From Sphingopyxis sp. LC363 (GTDB lineage: Bacteria; Pseudomonadota; Alphaproteobacteria; Sphingomonadales; Sphingomonadaceae), in the NCBI RefSeq assembly GCF_000756385.1, contig NZ_JNFC01000001.1, positions 124,001 to 188,000 on the forward strand: a stretch of 64,000 bases of DNA, written 5' to 3'. The notes under the pieces are model-generated. The model ran no database searches, was not told the DNA's origin, and saw only the letters and a list, made by a program, of their open reading frames with translations. The position numbers were made by a program, and so were the translations under genes. This document shows, in pieces, positions 33,601-41,727 of this stretch. The stretch's first letter is position 1. Every line of letters begins with the position of its first letter.

Positions 33601-34978
33601 GGCGACGCGCGTCACCGAATGGGACGAGCCGCAGGCGGTCATCGGCAGCTATCTCCACCGCTATTCCTACCCCGATTATTGGAAGCTTCACGTCGATCAA
33701 AACGGCCGCGAGCTCAAGCAATGGGTGCGCGGCAAGACTTTCGACAAAAAGGGATCGGGCGAAACGCAGGCGCTCGAGGAGTTCGCCAATATCGTGCAGG
33801 ACACGAGCGGCCGGGTGAACTGCCTCCAGCAGCGCGGCGAATATATGTATGTCGCCGAGGGCAAGGGCGGCTTCCGCGTCTATGACGTCGCGTCGATCGG
33901 CAACAAGGGTTTCTCCGAACGCATCGTCCGTGCCCCCTTCTCGCCGATGGGACACGATACGCATGTGAAGACCAAGAACGCGACCTGCATGGCGATCGCA
34001 ACGACGCAGCCGATCAGCGTGTCGCGCAACGAGAATATCGTGAAAAATTTCCCCGAGAACCACGAACAGGTGATGCACGACATCTATCGTTACGCCGCCA
34101 TCACCGACAGCGTCGAGGGGCTGGTGCTGGTCGACATCGACACGATGGCCGACGGCGAATTCCGCAACAACAAGCTGAAACGCGCGCTGACGTGGAATGA
34201 AGGCAATGTGCTCGCGGGGGCGCGGCACATCACGCTCGCGGGCAGCATCGCCTATGTCACCACCGACGCGGGGCTCGTCGCGCTCGACCTGACGGTGCCG
34301 CTCCAGCCGAAGGTTACGGCGCAGCTGCCGCTGACCGATGCGCGCGCGAGCGCGGTGCAGTTCCGCTATCTCTGGGTCACCGACGCCGAGGGGGTAAAGC
34401 TGTTCGACGTCACCGATCTGGCGCAGCCGGTCGCGGTGCCGTCGGGCACGGTGCGGCTCACCAACGCGCGGAAGATCTATATCGCGCGCACCTATATGTA
34501 TGTCGCGGCAAAGGCGGACGGGCTCGTGATCGTCGATGTGACGCGCCCCGCGGCGCCGATCGTCTGGCCGGGGCTGACCTTCGGCGGTACGCTCAACGAT
34601 GCCGAGGATGTGATCGTCGCGTCGACCAACGCCTCGCTGTTCGGTTATGTCGCCGACGGGCGGAACGGTATCAAGGTGCTCCAGCTCACCAGCCCCGACA
34701 ACCCCGGCCTCTATGGCTTCTCGCCCAGGCCGACCCCCGAACTCATCGCCTGGGCAAAGACCCCGTCGCCCGCGCTCGCGCTGTCGAAGGGGCTCGACCG
34801 CGACCGCGCGGTCGACGAAACGGGCGGGCAGATGGCGGTGTTCGGCCGCCTCGGCTCACGCCCCTTCACGCGCGGCGAGATGGAGAAGCTGTTCCTGAAC
34901 AGCAAGGGGACGGTGTACAAGGTTCGCGACGAGGTCGACGAAAGCGCGTGGCGACCGCCGCTGCTGTATGCGAATTGA
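30680..34978 (+). CDS. Decahaem cytochrome c with C-terminal LVIVD-repeat propeller
   Basis: A 1,432-residue exported protein. It has ten CXXCH motifs (CYSCH, CTDCH, CGACH, CSGCH, CMSCH, CADCH, CKDCH, CFTCH, CGGCH, CSDCH) spread over the first 1,000 residues, a His/Asp/Gly-rich insertion (GHGDDAHGTEDGHEAVGGHG), and a C-terminal region with LVIVD-type repeats (LVLVDIDT, LVALDLT, VKLFDVT, LVIVDVT), expected to fold as a beta-propeller. I chose the GTG at 30680 because it gives a clean signal peptide (GGRLLLLFAFILTSLAIGAQVSRA). The longer frame from 30545 would translate the REP repeat. Fourth gene of the cytochrome run; likely an electron-transfer or surface redox protein. Confidence 0.85.
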   Translation: MGGRLLLLFAFILTSLAIGAQVSRAAEEEKPVKVEYRFTPPAPREQGDAEVATKSNGCYSCHTRTDQPSMHATPAVKLGCTDCHGGDASQRGTPGLGYQHPTNKAVMKLAHPQPTLPGAWHDSSANPERSYTLLNKESPEFIRFVNPSDYRVAREACGACHLEVIEATERSMMSTGAMLWGGAAYNNGIVPYKNYVFGEAYTRTGEPACILSPSSRLTAEEYKEACKPGFGFDKILTDEEKKRGALAKMYPLPRWSVLPPGDVFRVFERGGRNINTQFPEIGLPNPTGSIQRLEEPGRPDLKQSNRGPGTGLRVSIPVLNIHKTRLNDPLSWFMGTNDQPGDYRHSGCSGCHVVYANDREPRHSLTYAKFGRDGETATIDPTIAEKKRKPAGYGDGHGDDAHGTEDGHEAVGGHGSLIDPADPDVPARPGSPARGESGHPISHAFTRAIPTSQCMSCHMHQPNIFLNSYLGYTMWDYESDAPQMWPGPENTAPRPPGMSDEEYRKKYKQQRYPTAAEVHQVLERNPEAAAARGLWADVEFLRDVYDVNDSNKDTQFADYHGHGWNFRGIFKRDRNGNLLNADGNMATYGTDTANIVDPKDPEKWRKSCSHYSDLKERDLCLSSADPGKPGVEGKFVPPGLNPGKTVHMMDIHAEKGMQCADCHFAQDSHGNGYIQGEVANAVEIGCKDCHGTADAFPNLLTSNVAARPQGTNLALLRNPDGRRRFEFQYNDDAEVIGLIQRSIVDPKLEWQVSLVKQAVTPGPHFNAKAARAKLMARAGSEDGKFEWGPGVAKEDRAHGDEKMTCFTCHLSWTTSCGGCHLPIEANWKTKMHHFEGEETRNFATYNPQVARDEMFQLGRHQLTKPGEPGPNGEVRGIITPVRSTSALVLSSTNINRERIYVQQPPVSSAGYSSQAFAPHFPHTVRRSETKQCSDCHLSAADDNNAIMSQLLLLGTNFVNFVGLNVWSGMEDGFQATRVTEWDEPQAVIGSYLHRYSYPDYWKLHVDQNGRELKQWVRGKTFDKKGSGETQALEEFANIVQDTSGRVNCLQQRGEYMYVAEGKGGFRVYDVASIGNKGFSERIVRAPFSPMGHDTHVKTKNATCMAIATTQPISVSRNENIVKNFPENHEQVMHDIYRYAAITDSVEGLVLVDIDTMADGEFRNNKLKRALTWNEGNVLAGARHITLAGSIAYVTTDAGLVALDLTVPLQPKVTAQLPLTDARASAVQFRYLWVTDAEGVKLFDVTDLAQPVAVPSGTVRLTNARKIYIARTYMYVAAKADGLVIVDVTRPAAPIVWPGLTFGGTLNDAEDVIVASTNASLFGYVADGRNGIKVLQLTSPDNPGLYGFSPRPTPELIAWAKTPSPALALSKGLDRDRAVDETGGQMAVFGRLGSRPFTRGEMEKLFLNSKGTVYKVRDEVDESAWRPPLLYAN

Positions 34979-35385
34979 GGAAAACCGTCTGGTTTCGACC
35001 GGAAGCGGCCCTTTAATCCTCCCTGTGGCGCCGCCATGGGGAGGTGGCAGCGCGCAGCGCTGACGGAGGGCCATAGCGCGGCCGTCGCGGCCCCTCCACC
35101 ACCGCCTGCGGCGCCTCGCGGGAAGCAACGCACCCCGCGCGTTGCTTTTACCCCGCTCTCTCCCCCTTCCCATCGCTGCCCGAAGGGCAGTTCATCCTGA
35201 GCGGCCGGCCTGCCGGCCAGCCGAAGGGCGACAGGGAGGATCTTGCCATCGTCATCCTCTAACGAGACACGTGGCTCGTTAGACTTGATCCGGGATCCAT
35301 AACCGCGCCGTCGTCGTGGATCCCGGATCAAGTCCGGGATGACGAACGACTGGAAACCACCCCCTAACCCGACGAAGGCAGCCGC
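34979..35385. other. Intergenic region with REP-like repeats
   Basis: 407 bases between converging genes with no credible coding frame. It holds several dyads: CTGCCCGAAGGGCAG near 35178-35192, and a 17-base inverted repeat ACTTGATCCGGGATCCA (35283-35299, 35317-35333) of the sphingomonad REP kind. These probably serve as terminators for both neighbours. Confidence 0.7.
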
Positions 35386-37479
35386 CTAAAGCCGCTCCGC
35401 CTGGACCACGCTGTCCGATGCGCGCAGCGCCGACAGGATGCGCATCACATGCTGGACGTCGCGCACCTCGACGACGACGTCATAGGTGTGAAAGCCGCCC
35501 TCGCGGTTCGACAGCCGCAAATTGGTGATGTTCGCCATATTGGCGGCGAGGATGCCCGACATTTCGGCGAGCGTCCCGGGCTCGTTGCGGATGACGATGC
35601 ACAGCCGCGCATTGCCGCCCTCGCTGTCCTCCTGCCATCTGAGGTCGATCCAGTCGGCATCGACGCCATCGGCGAGGCTCGGGCAGTCGATGACATGCAC
35701 CTCGATCCCTTCGCCCGGGCGCGACAGGCCGACGATGCGGTCGCCGGGCACCGGGTGGCAACAGTCGGCGAGCTGAAAGGCGACGCCGGGGGTGAGGCCC
35801 GCGATCGACACCGCCGCGCCCTGCACCAGCTTGCCGGGCTTGGTCTTCATCTCGGCGGTGATGCCGGGGACGAGCGCCTCGAGCACCGCATTGTCGGTGA
35901 GCCGCTGCTTGGCGATCGCGACATAGAGCGCGCTATCGTCGTCGAGCTTCAGCCGCTCGCGCGCCGCGGCGCGGGCCTTGTCGCCGACCTTGTTCGGCAG
36001 CCGCGCTACGATCTCGTCGTACATCGTGCGGCCCAATGCGGCGAGTTCGACCTTTTCCTTCGAGCGGACATGGCGGCGGATCGCCGCGCGCGCCTTGCCG
36101 GTGACCGCGAAGCCGAGCCAGGCGGGCTGGGGCGTCTGCTTGTCCGACGACAGGATTTCGACGGTGTCGCCATTCGAAAGCTGGGTGCGCAGCGGGACGA
36201 GCCGGCCGTTGACCTTTGCCCCCACCGTGCGGTCGCCGAGCCCGGTGTGGACGGCATAGGCGAAATCGACCGGGGTCGCGCCCTTGGGAAGCTGGTGCAG
36301 GCTGCCCTTCGGCGTGAAGGCGAAGATGCGGTCCTGATACATCGCGATGCGCGTGTTTTCGAGGAACTCCTCGGGATCGTGCGTCTGCTCGAGGATTTCG
36401 ATGAGGTCGCGAATCCACCCGGCCTGGCCGTCGGGGGTGCTGCCGCCCTGCTTGTAGGCCCAGTGCGCGGCGAGCCCGAATTCGGACTGCTGGTGCATGC
36501 CGAGGCTGCGGAGCTGGATTTCGATCCGCATATTCTGCTGGTGCATGATCGTCGTGTGCAACGACTTGTAGCCGTTGCGCTTCGGGGTCGAGATATAATC
36601 CTTGAAGCGGCCGGGGACCATTTTCCACTTGCGATGGATCAGGCCCAGCGCGGCATAGCAGTCGGCGTCGGTCGGGGTGACGATGCGAAAGGCGATGATG
36701 TCGGTCACCTGCTCGAAGCTCACGTGGCGTTCCTGCATCTTGCGCCAGATCGAATAGGGATGCTTCTCGCGCCCCGACACCTCGGCCTCGATCCCCGCGG
36801 CGGCGAGCAGCTCCTTGAACTCGCGGGTGATCGCGGCGACCTTGTCCTTGCCCCCCGCGGTCAGCTTGGCGAGGCGGCCGGTGATCGTCGCATAGGCTTC
36901 GGGCTCGAGCTCGCGAAAGGCAAGCAGCTGCATCTCGCGCATATATTCATACATGCCGATCCGCTCGGCGAGCGGGGCGTATATGTCCATCGTCTCCTTG
37001 GCGATGCGGCGGCGCTTGTCGGGATTCTTGATGAAATGCAGCGTGCGCATATTGTGCAGCCGGTCGGCGAGCTTGACGAGCAGCACGCGGATGTCGTCGG
37101 ACATGGCGAGCAGGAATTTGCGCAGATTTTCCGCGGCGCGCTCATTTTCGGTCTGCGCCTCGATCTTGCTGAGCTTGGTCACCCCGTCGACGAGCCGGCC
37201 GACGTCGCTGCCGAACAGCCGCTCGATCTCCTCGGGGGTCGTCAGCGTATCCTCGAGCGTGTCGTGAAGCAGCGCGGTGACGATCGTCTCGCTGTCGAGG
37301 TGAAGGTCGGTCAAAATGCCCGCTACCTCGACCGGATGGCTGAAATAGGGGTCGCCCGACGCGCGTTTCTGGCTGCCATGCTTCTGCACGGTGAAGACAT
37401 AGGCGCGGTTGAGCAGCGCCTCGTCGACGTCGGGATCATAAGCGCGCACGCGCTCGACAAGTTCATATTGCCTTAGCAT
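35386..37479 (-). CDS. spoT: Bifunctional (p)ppGpp synthetase/hydrolase (RelA/SpoT homologue)
   Basis: A 697-residue Rsh protein that makes and breaks the alarmone (p)ppGpp. Domain order: HD hydrolase (about 25-190, with ALLHDTLEDT and KLADRLHNMRTL), synthetase (about 235-350, GRFKDYISTPKRNGYKSLHT and EIQLRSLGMHQQSEFGLAAHW), TGS (about 390-450), a Cys-containing middle region (LADCCHPVPGDRIVGL), and ACT at the end. An intact HD plus the R-x-K-D motif indicates both activities. The ATG at 37479 gives the standard N-terminus (MLRQYELVERV). It is the single Rsh type of alphaproteobacteria. Divergent from the glycosyltransferase gene. Confidence 0.96.
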   Translation of the reverse strand: MLRQYELVERVRAYDPDVDEALLNRAYVFTVQKHGSQKRASGDPYFSHPVEVAGILTDLHLDSETIVTALLHDTLEDTLTTPEEIERLFGSDVGRLVDGVTKLSKIEAQTENERAAENLRKFLLAMSDDIRVLLVKLADRLHNMRTLHFIKNPDKRRRIAKETMDIYAPLAERIGMYEYMREMQLLAFRELEPEAYATITGRLAKLTAGGKDKVAAITREFKELLAAAGIEAEVSGREKHPYSIWRKMQERHVSFEQVTDIIAFRIVTPTDADCYAALGLIHRKWKMVPGRFKDYISTPKRNGYKSLHTTIMHQQNMRIEIQLRSLGMHQQSEFGLAAHWAYKQGGSTPDGQAGWIRDLIEILEQTHDPEEFLENTRIAMYQDRIFAFTPKGSLHQLPKGATPVDFAYAVHTGLGDRTVGAKVNGRLVPLRTQLSNGDTVEILSSDKQTPQPAWLGFAVTGKARAAIRRHVRSKEKVELAALGRTMYDEIVARLPNKVGDKARAAARERLKLDDDSALYVAIAKQRLTDNAVLEALVPGITAEMKTKPGKLVQGAAVSIAGLTPGVAFQLADCCHPVPGDRIVGLSRPGEGIEVHVIDCPSLADGVDADWIDLRWQEDSEGGNARLCIVIRNEPGTLAEMSGILAANMANITNLRLSNREGGFHTYDVVVEVRDVQHVMRILSALRASDSVVQAERL

Positions 37480-37607
37480 CACACTCAATGTCGTCCATGT
37501 TGCATATATTGCAATGCGAAATTTGATTGCGCCCGGCGCCAATGCGTTAGCAACTTTGGTAAAGCCCGTTGGAAGCATCGTTCGTCGCGGGTAGGAGAAT
37601 CCGCGAG

Positions 37608-38492
37608 ATGGGGACCGATGCTCTCGATTCGACCGCGCCGCCGCGGGTGTCGATGGTGATGCCCGTGCACAATGGTGCGCGCTGGCTCGCCGAGGCGATC
37701 GATTCGGTGCTGGCGCAGGATTTCGGCGATTTCGAACTGGTCCTCGTCGATGATGCGTCGCGCGACGCCTCGCCCGCGATCATGGCGGAGGCCGCGGCGC
37801 GCGACCCGCGCGTGCGGCTGTTGCGCCTCGACACCAACGCCGGGCTGCCCGCGGCGCTCAATCACGGCTTTGCCGCGGCGCGCGGCGAACTGCACAGCTG
37901 GACCTCGGACGACAATCTGCTTCGGCCGCAGATGCTGGCGCGGCTCGTCGCCGTGCTGGATGCGCAGCCCGGCGCCGACATCGCTCACGCCGATTTCACG
38001 CTGATCGACGATGCGGGGGGCGAACTCGGCCGCTCGCGCGTCGGCCCGGTCGAACGGTTGCTCTATGGCAACAATGTCGGCGCCTGTTTCCTCTATCGCG
38101 CGCGCGTGACCGAGGCGCTCGGCGGCTATGACACCGCGCTGTTCGGCGTCGAGGATTACGACTTCTGGTTGCGCGCCGCGCGGCGCTTCACCTTCGTCAC
38201 GCTGCACGAGGACCTCTACCTTTATCGCAAGCATGGCGGCAGCCTGACGAGCCAGCGCGCCGAGCATATCCAGGCGCTGACCGCCGAGATCGTCGAACGC
38301 GCGCTGCCCGACGCGCTGCCCGTGCGCAGCCGCAGCGAAATCCTGCTCGGGCTGGCCCTACGCAGCCAGCATCGCTGGCGGCTCGACCTGGTGCACCGCG
38401 CGTTTCGGGCCGATCCGGCGCATGTCGCGGCGCGGCTACCCGCGATCGCGCGCTGGTCGCTCGTCGTCGCGCGCAACCGCATCGCCGCCTGA
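37608..38492 (+). CDS. Family 2 glycosyltransferase
   Basis: A 294-residue GT-A glycosyltransferase: PRVSMVMPVHNGARWLAEAIDSVLAQDF at the N-terminus, nucleotide-sugar site LVLVDDASRD, the metal site WTSDDN in place of a plain D-x-D, and acceptor-side ED in FGVEDYDFWLRAA. There is no membrane helix. The ATG at 37608 follows GTAGGAG. The donor and acceptor are not evident. A strong bidirectional terminator follows. Confidence 0.9.
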   Translation: MGTDALDSTAPPRVSMVMPVHNGARWLAEAIDSVLAQDFGDFELVLVDDASRDASPAIMAEAAARDPRVRLLRLDTNAGLPAALNHGFAAARGELHSWTSDDNLLRPQMLARLVAVLDAQPGADIAHADFTLIDDAGGELGRSRVGPVERLLYGNNVGACFLYRARVTEALGGYDTALFGVEDYDFWLRAARRFTFVTLHEDLYLYRKHGGSLTSQRAEHIQALTAEIVERALPDALPVRSRSEILLGLALRSQHRWRLDLVHRAFRADPAHVAARLPAIARWSLVVARNRIAA

Positions 38493-38510
38493 TCGGCCAA
38501 CCCGGACGTG

Positions 38511-38550
38511 AAAAGGCCGCCGCCCCTCGCCGAGAGGGCTGCGGCCTTTT
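38511..38550. terminator. Bidirectional intrinsic terminator
   Basis: A hairpin with AAAAGGCCGC on one side and GCGGCCTTTT on the other, followed by T-runs on both strands, between the converging glycosyltransferase and CC_3452-type genes. Confidence 0.88.
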
Positions 38551-38564
38551 TCGGGGTTGTCCGG

Positions 38565-38900
38565 TTATTTCGTTCCGTTGCAGCGGGCGAGTTCGTCGGC
38601 GTCGAGCGCCTTGCCGCCGGCGGTGAAACTCGCGACCGGGCCGGCAGCCTTGGCGAGCGCGGCGCACATGATCAGCGGACGGCTCGTCCCCAGGCCCGCG
38701 GTGCAGCTGGCATCCTTGCACGCCCAGACGACGTCGCGCGAGACGAAACGGGCCTTGGGCGCGGGGGCCGCGAGCTCGGCGCGATAATAAGCGCCGCCCG
38801 CCGCGGTCGCTGCAGCCGGAACAAGCGCGAGGCCGCCGGTCAGCGCGGCGCCGGCGAGCGGCAATGAAGCGAAGAGGGGAGAAAGTTTGAAAATGGGCAT
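38565..38900 (-). CDS. CC_3452-family exported protein
   Basis: A 111-residue exported protein: signal peptide (KLSPLFASLPLAGAALTGGLALVPAAATA) then a small domain with ARFVSRDVVWACKDASCTAGLGTSRP and IMCAALAKAAGPVASFTAGGKALDADELARCN. This matches the CC_3452 family of Caulobacterales and Sphingomonadales, of unknown function, with conserved cysteines likely in disulfides. The ATG at 38900 has GGAGG upstream. It is divergent from the HxlR regulator, with shared dyads between them. Confidence 0.85.
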   Translation of the reverse strand: MPIFKLSPLFASLPLAGAALTGGLALVPAAATAAGGAYYRAELAAPAPKARFVSRDVVWACKDASCTAGLGTSRPLIMCAALAKAAGPVASFTAGGKALDADELARCNGTK

Positions 38901-38918
38901 CTGGACCTCCTGTTTTGT

Positions 38919-38971
38919 GCAACCCAAAAGGGTTGCGAATCGCAACTAGCGTTTGAGTTGCGAAATGCAAC
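38919..38971. promoter_or_regulatory. Cluster of GTTGC/GCAAC dyads between CC_3452 and hxlR-type genes
   Basis: Three dyads: GCAACCC-AAAA-GGGTTGC (38919-38936), GTTGCGA-A-TCGCAAC (38932-38946) and GTTGC-GAAAT-GCAAC (38957-38971). The last two are centred 25 bases apart. They lie in the divergent region and are the best candidates for HxlR-protein operators. Confidence 0.6.
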
Positions 38972-39025
38972 GGAGGCCCTATATTTTTTTGGCACGCCGG
39001 CAGATTTTACGTTAGGGCATTGGGC

Positions 39026-39547
39026 ATGGGAAAATTACGCGAAGTATTGAACGACCTGCACGGGGACAATTGCGCCCTGCCGCTCGCGCTCGAGGCGATG
39101 GGCGAGCGATGGTCGTTCATGATCCTGCGCGCGGCGTTCAACGGCGTGCATCATTTCGAGGAGTTCCAGCAGGAACTGAACATCGCGCGCAACATATTGT
39201 CGAACCGGCTGTCGAAACTCGTCGACCATGGCATCATGGCGCGCGAGGTGATGGCCGAGGACCGGCGCAAGGTCCGCTACCAGCTCACCGACAAGGGAAT
39301 CGAACTGCTCCCCGCGATGATCGCGCTGCGCCAGTGGGGCGAAAAATGGGGCGCCGGCGTGCCCTCGACCCCGGTGCTCGTCGACGCGCGCGACGAACAG
39401 CCGATCGGCCCCGTCACGCTGACCGCGCACGACGGGCGAGTGATCGGATATAAAGAATTGCTGTGGAAGCATCGGTCGGAACTGCAGCCGCTGGGGCAGG
39501 CGCGCGTGCGCGCCGATAATCCCGCGGCGCCGGTCGCGGCCGAATGA
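39026..39547 (+). CDS. HxlR-family transcriptional regulator
   Basis: A 173-residue regulator with the HxlR winged helix-turn-helix: CALPLALEAMGERWSFMILRAAFNGVHHFEEFQQELNIARNILSNRLSKLVDHGIM, then a beta wing and GIELLPAMIALRQWGEKW, which is the family hallmark. A C-terminal tail of about 60 residues extends beyond the core. The ATG at 39026 gives the usual N-terminus. It probably controls the divergent CC_3452 gene and itself through the dyads at 38919-38971. The ligand is unknown. Confidence 0.9.
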   Translation: MGKLREVLNDLHGDNCALPLALEAMGERWSFMILRAAFNGVHHFEEFQQELNIARNILSNRLSKLVDHGIMAREVMAEDRRKVRYQLTDKGIELLPAMIALRQWGEKWGAGVPSTPVLVDARDEQPIGPVTLTAHDGRVIGYKELLWKHRSELQPLGQARVRADNPAAPVAAE

Positions 39548-39610
39548 TGCGCCCCGCTGCCGTCCGCGACCCTGCGCACGGCCACTGACATAGCCAACGC
39601 ACGGACCCTC

Positions 39611-40735
39611 ATGCCGCTGTTTCGCCTGACTTCGCCCGGGCCCTTCTTCGACAACAAGGTCCGGGCCTTCTGGAATTTGCAGATATTGGGCTGGGCCGCG
39701 TGGCTCGGGCTGCGCGGCGTGTCGGGGCTTGCCAACGGGCAGGCCTTCACCTTTTTCATCCCGCAGACGATTTCGGCGATCACCGGCTTTTCGCTGACGC
39801 TGATCCTGTCGGTCTGTTACCGCGCGCTGATCAACCGCCGCCCGCTTTTGATGTGGGGGGTCAGTTTCGGCCTCGCCGGCGTCGCGACCGCGCTCTGGGC
39901 CTTTATCGACGCGTGGGTCGCGCAGATCCAGAACCCGGCGAGCGAGGCGGGCTTCACCAGCCTATTGCTCGGTGCGATGTATATCGACGCGACCTCGCTC
40001 GCGGCCTGGTCGGCGCTTTATTTCGCGATCAACTATTTCCTCCAGCTCGAGGAACAGAATGACCGCGTGCTGCGGCTCGAGGCGCAGGCGGCCTCGGCGC
40101 AGCTCGCGATGCTGCGCTACCAGCTCAACCCGCATTTCCTGTTCAACACCTTGAACAGCATCTCGACGCTGGTGCTCCTGAAACAGGCCGAGCCCGCCAA
40201 TGCGATGCTGTCGCGCCTCTCGGCCTTCCTGCGCTACACGCTCGCCAACGAGCCGACCGCGCAGGTGACGCTGGCGCAGGAGATCGAGACGCTGAAGCTC
40301 TATCTCGACATCGAGAAGATGCGTTTCGAGGAGCGGCTGCGCCCCCATTTCGCGATCGATCCCGCGGTTTCGCGCGCGCGTTTGCCGTCGCTTTTGCTTC
40401 AGCCGCTCATCGAAAACGCGATCAAATATGCGGTGACCCCGCAGGAGGAAGGCGCCGATATCACGATTTCCGCACAGCTGGCCGGTCAAAATGTCCGGAT
40501 CACCGTGTCCGACACGGGCGCGGGATTGTCAGCCGACCCCACCGACCCCACCACTGGCGTTGCAACGGAATCGACCGGTGTGGGTTTAGCCAACATCAGG
40601 GACCGGCTGGCGCAGGCTTTCGGCGATCAGCAAAGGTTCGACGTCCATATGGGCGCTGATGGCGGATTCACGGTGGTGATCGAGTTTCCGTTCCAGCCCG
40701 ACGGGCAAATGACGATTGGAACCGAACGCACATGA
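39611..40735 (+). CDS. LytS/YehU-type sensor histidine kinase
   Basis: A 374-residue sensor kinase. The N-terminal half has about four membrane helices (residues 20-150, such as LQILGWAAWLGLRG, ISAITGFSLTLILSVCY and LMWGVSFGLAGVATALWAF). Then a His_kinase domain with the phosphoacceptor motif RYQLNPHFLFNTLNSI and an ATPase domain with the N-box PLIENAIKYAV and G-boxes SDTGAGLS and GVGLANIRDRL. Its stop overlaps the response regulator start (ATGA). Confidence 0.94.
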   Translation: MPLFRLTSPGPFFDNKVRAFWNLQILGWAAWLGLRGVSGLANGQAFTFFIPQTISAITGFSLTLILSVCYRALINRRPLLMWGVSFGLAGVATALWAFIDAWVAQIQNPASEAGFTSLLLGAMYIDATSLAAWSALYFAINYFLQLEEQNDRVLRLEAQAASAQLAMLRYQLNPHFLFNTLNSISTLVLLKQAEPANAMLSRLSAFLRYTLANEPTAQVTLAQEIETLKLYLDIEKMRFEERLRPHFAIDPAVSRARLPSLLLQPLIENAIKYAVTPQEEGADITISAQLAGQNVRITVSDTGAGLSADPTDPTTGVATESTGVGLANIRDRLAQAFGDQQRFDVHMGADGGFTVVIEFPFQPDGQMTIGTERT

Positions 40736-41538
40736 CGATCAGAACCATCCTGGTGGATGATGAAAAATTGGCGACCCAGGGCCTGCAACTCAGGCTCGAA
40801 GCGCATGGCGATGTCGAAATCGTCGACACCGCACAGAACGGCCGCGAGGCCATAAGAAAGATCAAGACCCACAAACCCGACCTCGTCTTCCTCGACATCC
40901 AGATGCCGGGGTTCGACGGCTTTTCGGTGATCCAGGGGCTGATGGAGGTCGAGCCGCCGCTCGTTGTCTTCGTCACCGCCTATTCGGACCATGCGATCCG
41001 CGCCTTCGAGGCGCAGGCGGTCGACTATCTGGTGAAGCCGGTCGAGCCCGAACGGCTCGCTGACGCGCTCGACCGCGTCCGCCAGCGGCTCACCGAAAAG
41101 CGCGGTGCGGCCGAGGTCGAACGGCTGAAGAATGTGCTCGCCGAAGTCGCGCCCGAAGCGGTCGAGGATTATGACGCCGAGACGCAGCCCGACGCGCACG
41201 CCGCCGACCGCTATGAAAAGATGATCAACATCAAGGATCGCGGCCAGATCTTCCGCGTCGACGTCGACAGCATCGAGCGGATCGACGCCGCGGGCGACTA
41301 TATGTGCATCTATACCGCCGACAACAGCCTGATCCTGCGCGAGACGATGAAGGACCTCGAAAAGCGGCTCGACCCGCGCAATTTCCAGCGCGTCCACCGC
41401 TCGACGATCGTGAATTTGAGCCAGGTCAAACAGGTCAAGCCGCACACCAACGGCGAATGTTTCCTCGTGCTCGGTTCGGGTGCGCAGGTGAAGGTCAGCC
41501 GCAGCTATCGCGACGTGGTGGCGCGGTTCGTGCATTAA
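40732..41538 (+). CDS. LytTR-family response regulator
   Basis: A 268-residue response regulator paired with the upstream kinase. The receiver domain has DDE near the N-terminus, the phosphoacceptor D in LVFLDIQMPG (about residue 54), T in VTAYSD and K in YLVKPV. The C-terminal LytTR DNA-binding domain shows FQRVHRSTIVNLSQV and VKVSRSYRDVV. Target genes are not evident from the window. Confidence 0.95.
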   Translation: MTIRTILVDDEKLATQGLQLRLEAHGDVEIVDTAQNGREAIRKIKTHKPDLVFLDIQMPGFDGFSVIQGLMEVEPPLVVFVTAYSDHAIRAFEAQAVDYLVKPVEPERLADALDRVRQRLTEKRGAAEVERLKNVLAEVAPEAVEDYDAETQPDAHAADRYEKMINIKDRGQIFRVDVDSIERIDAAGDYMCIYTADNSLILRETMKDLEKRLDPRNFQRVHRSTIVNLSQVKQVKPHTNGECFLVLGSGAQVKVSRSYRDVVARFVH

Positions 41539-41583
41539 ATTGGCTCGCACGGAGGCACGAAGCCACAAAGAATCCCTCTCATC

Positions 41584-41669
41584 CCGTTCGTGCTGAGCTT
41601 GTCGAAGCACCGTCCTTTCTTCGCCGCCCAAAAGAAAGAACGGCCCTTCGACAAGCTCAGGGCGAACGG
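41584..41669. repeat. REP-type inverted repeat
   Basis: Imperfect arms based on CCGTTCGTGCTGAGCTTGTC and its complement (TTCGACAAGCTCAGGGCGAA) separated by CTTTCTT/AAGAAAG. It lies between the converging response-regulator and ribA genes and probably acts as a transcription end point. Confidence 0.85.
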
Positions 41670-41727
41670 ATTGTAGAAGTCTTTGTGGCCTTGTGGCTTC
41701 GTGCGAGTCCCGAAGCGGGCACGGCGC

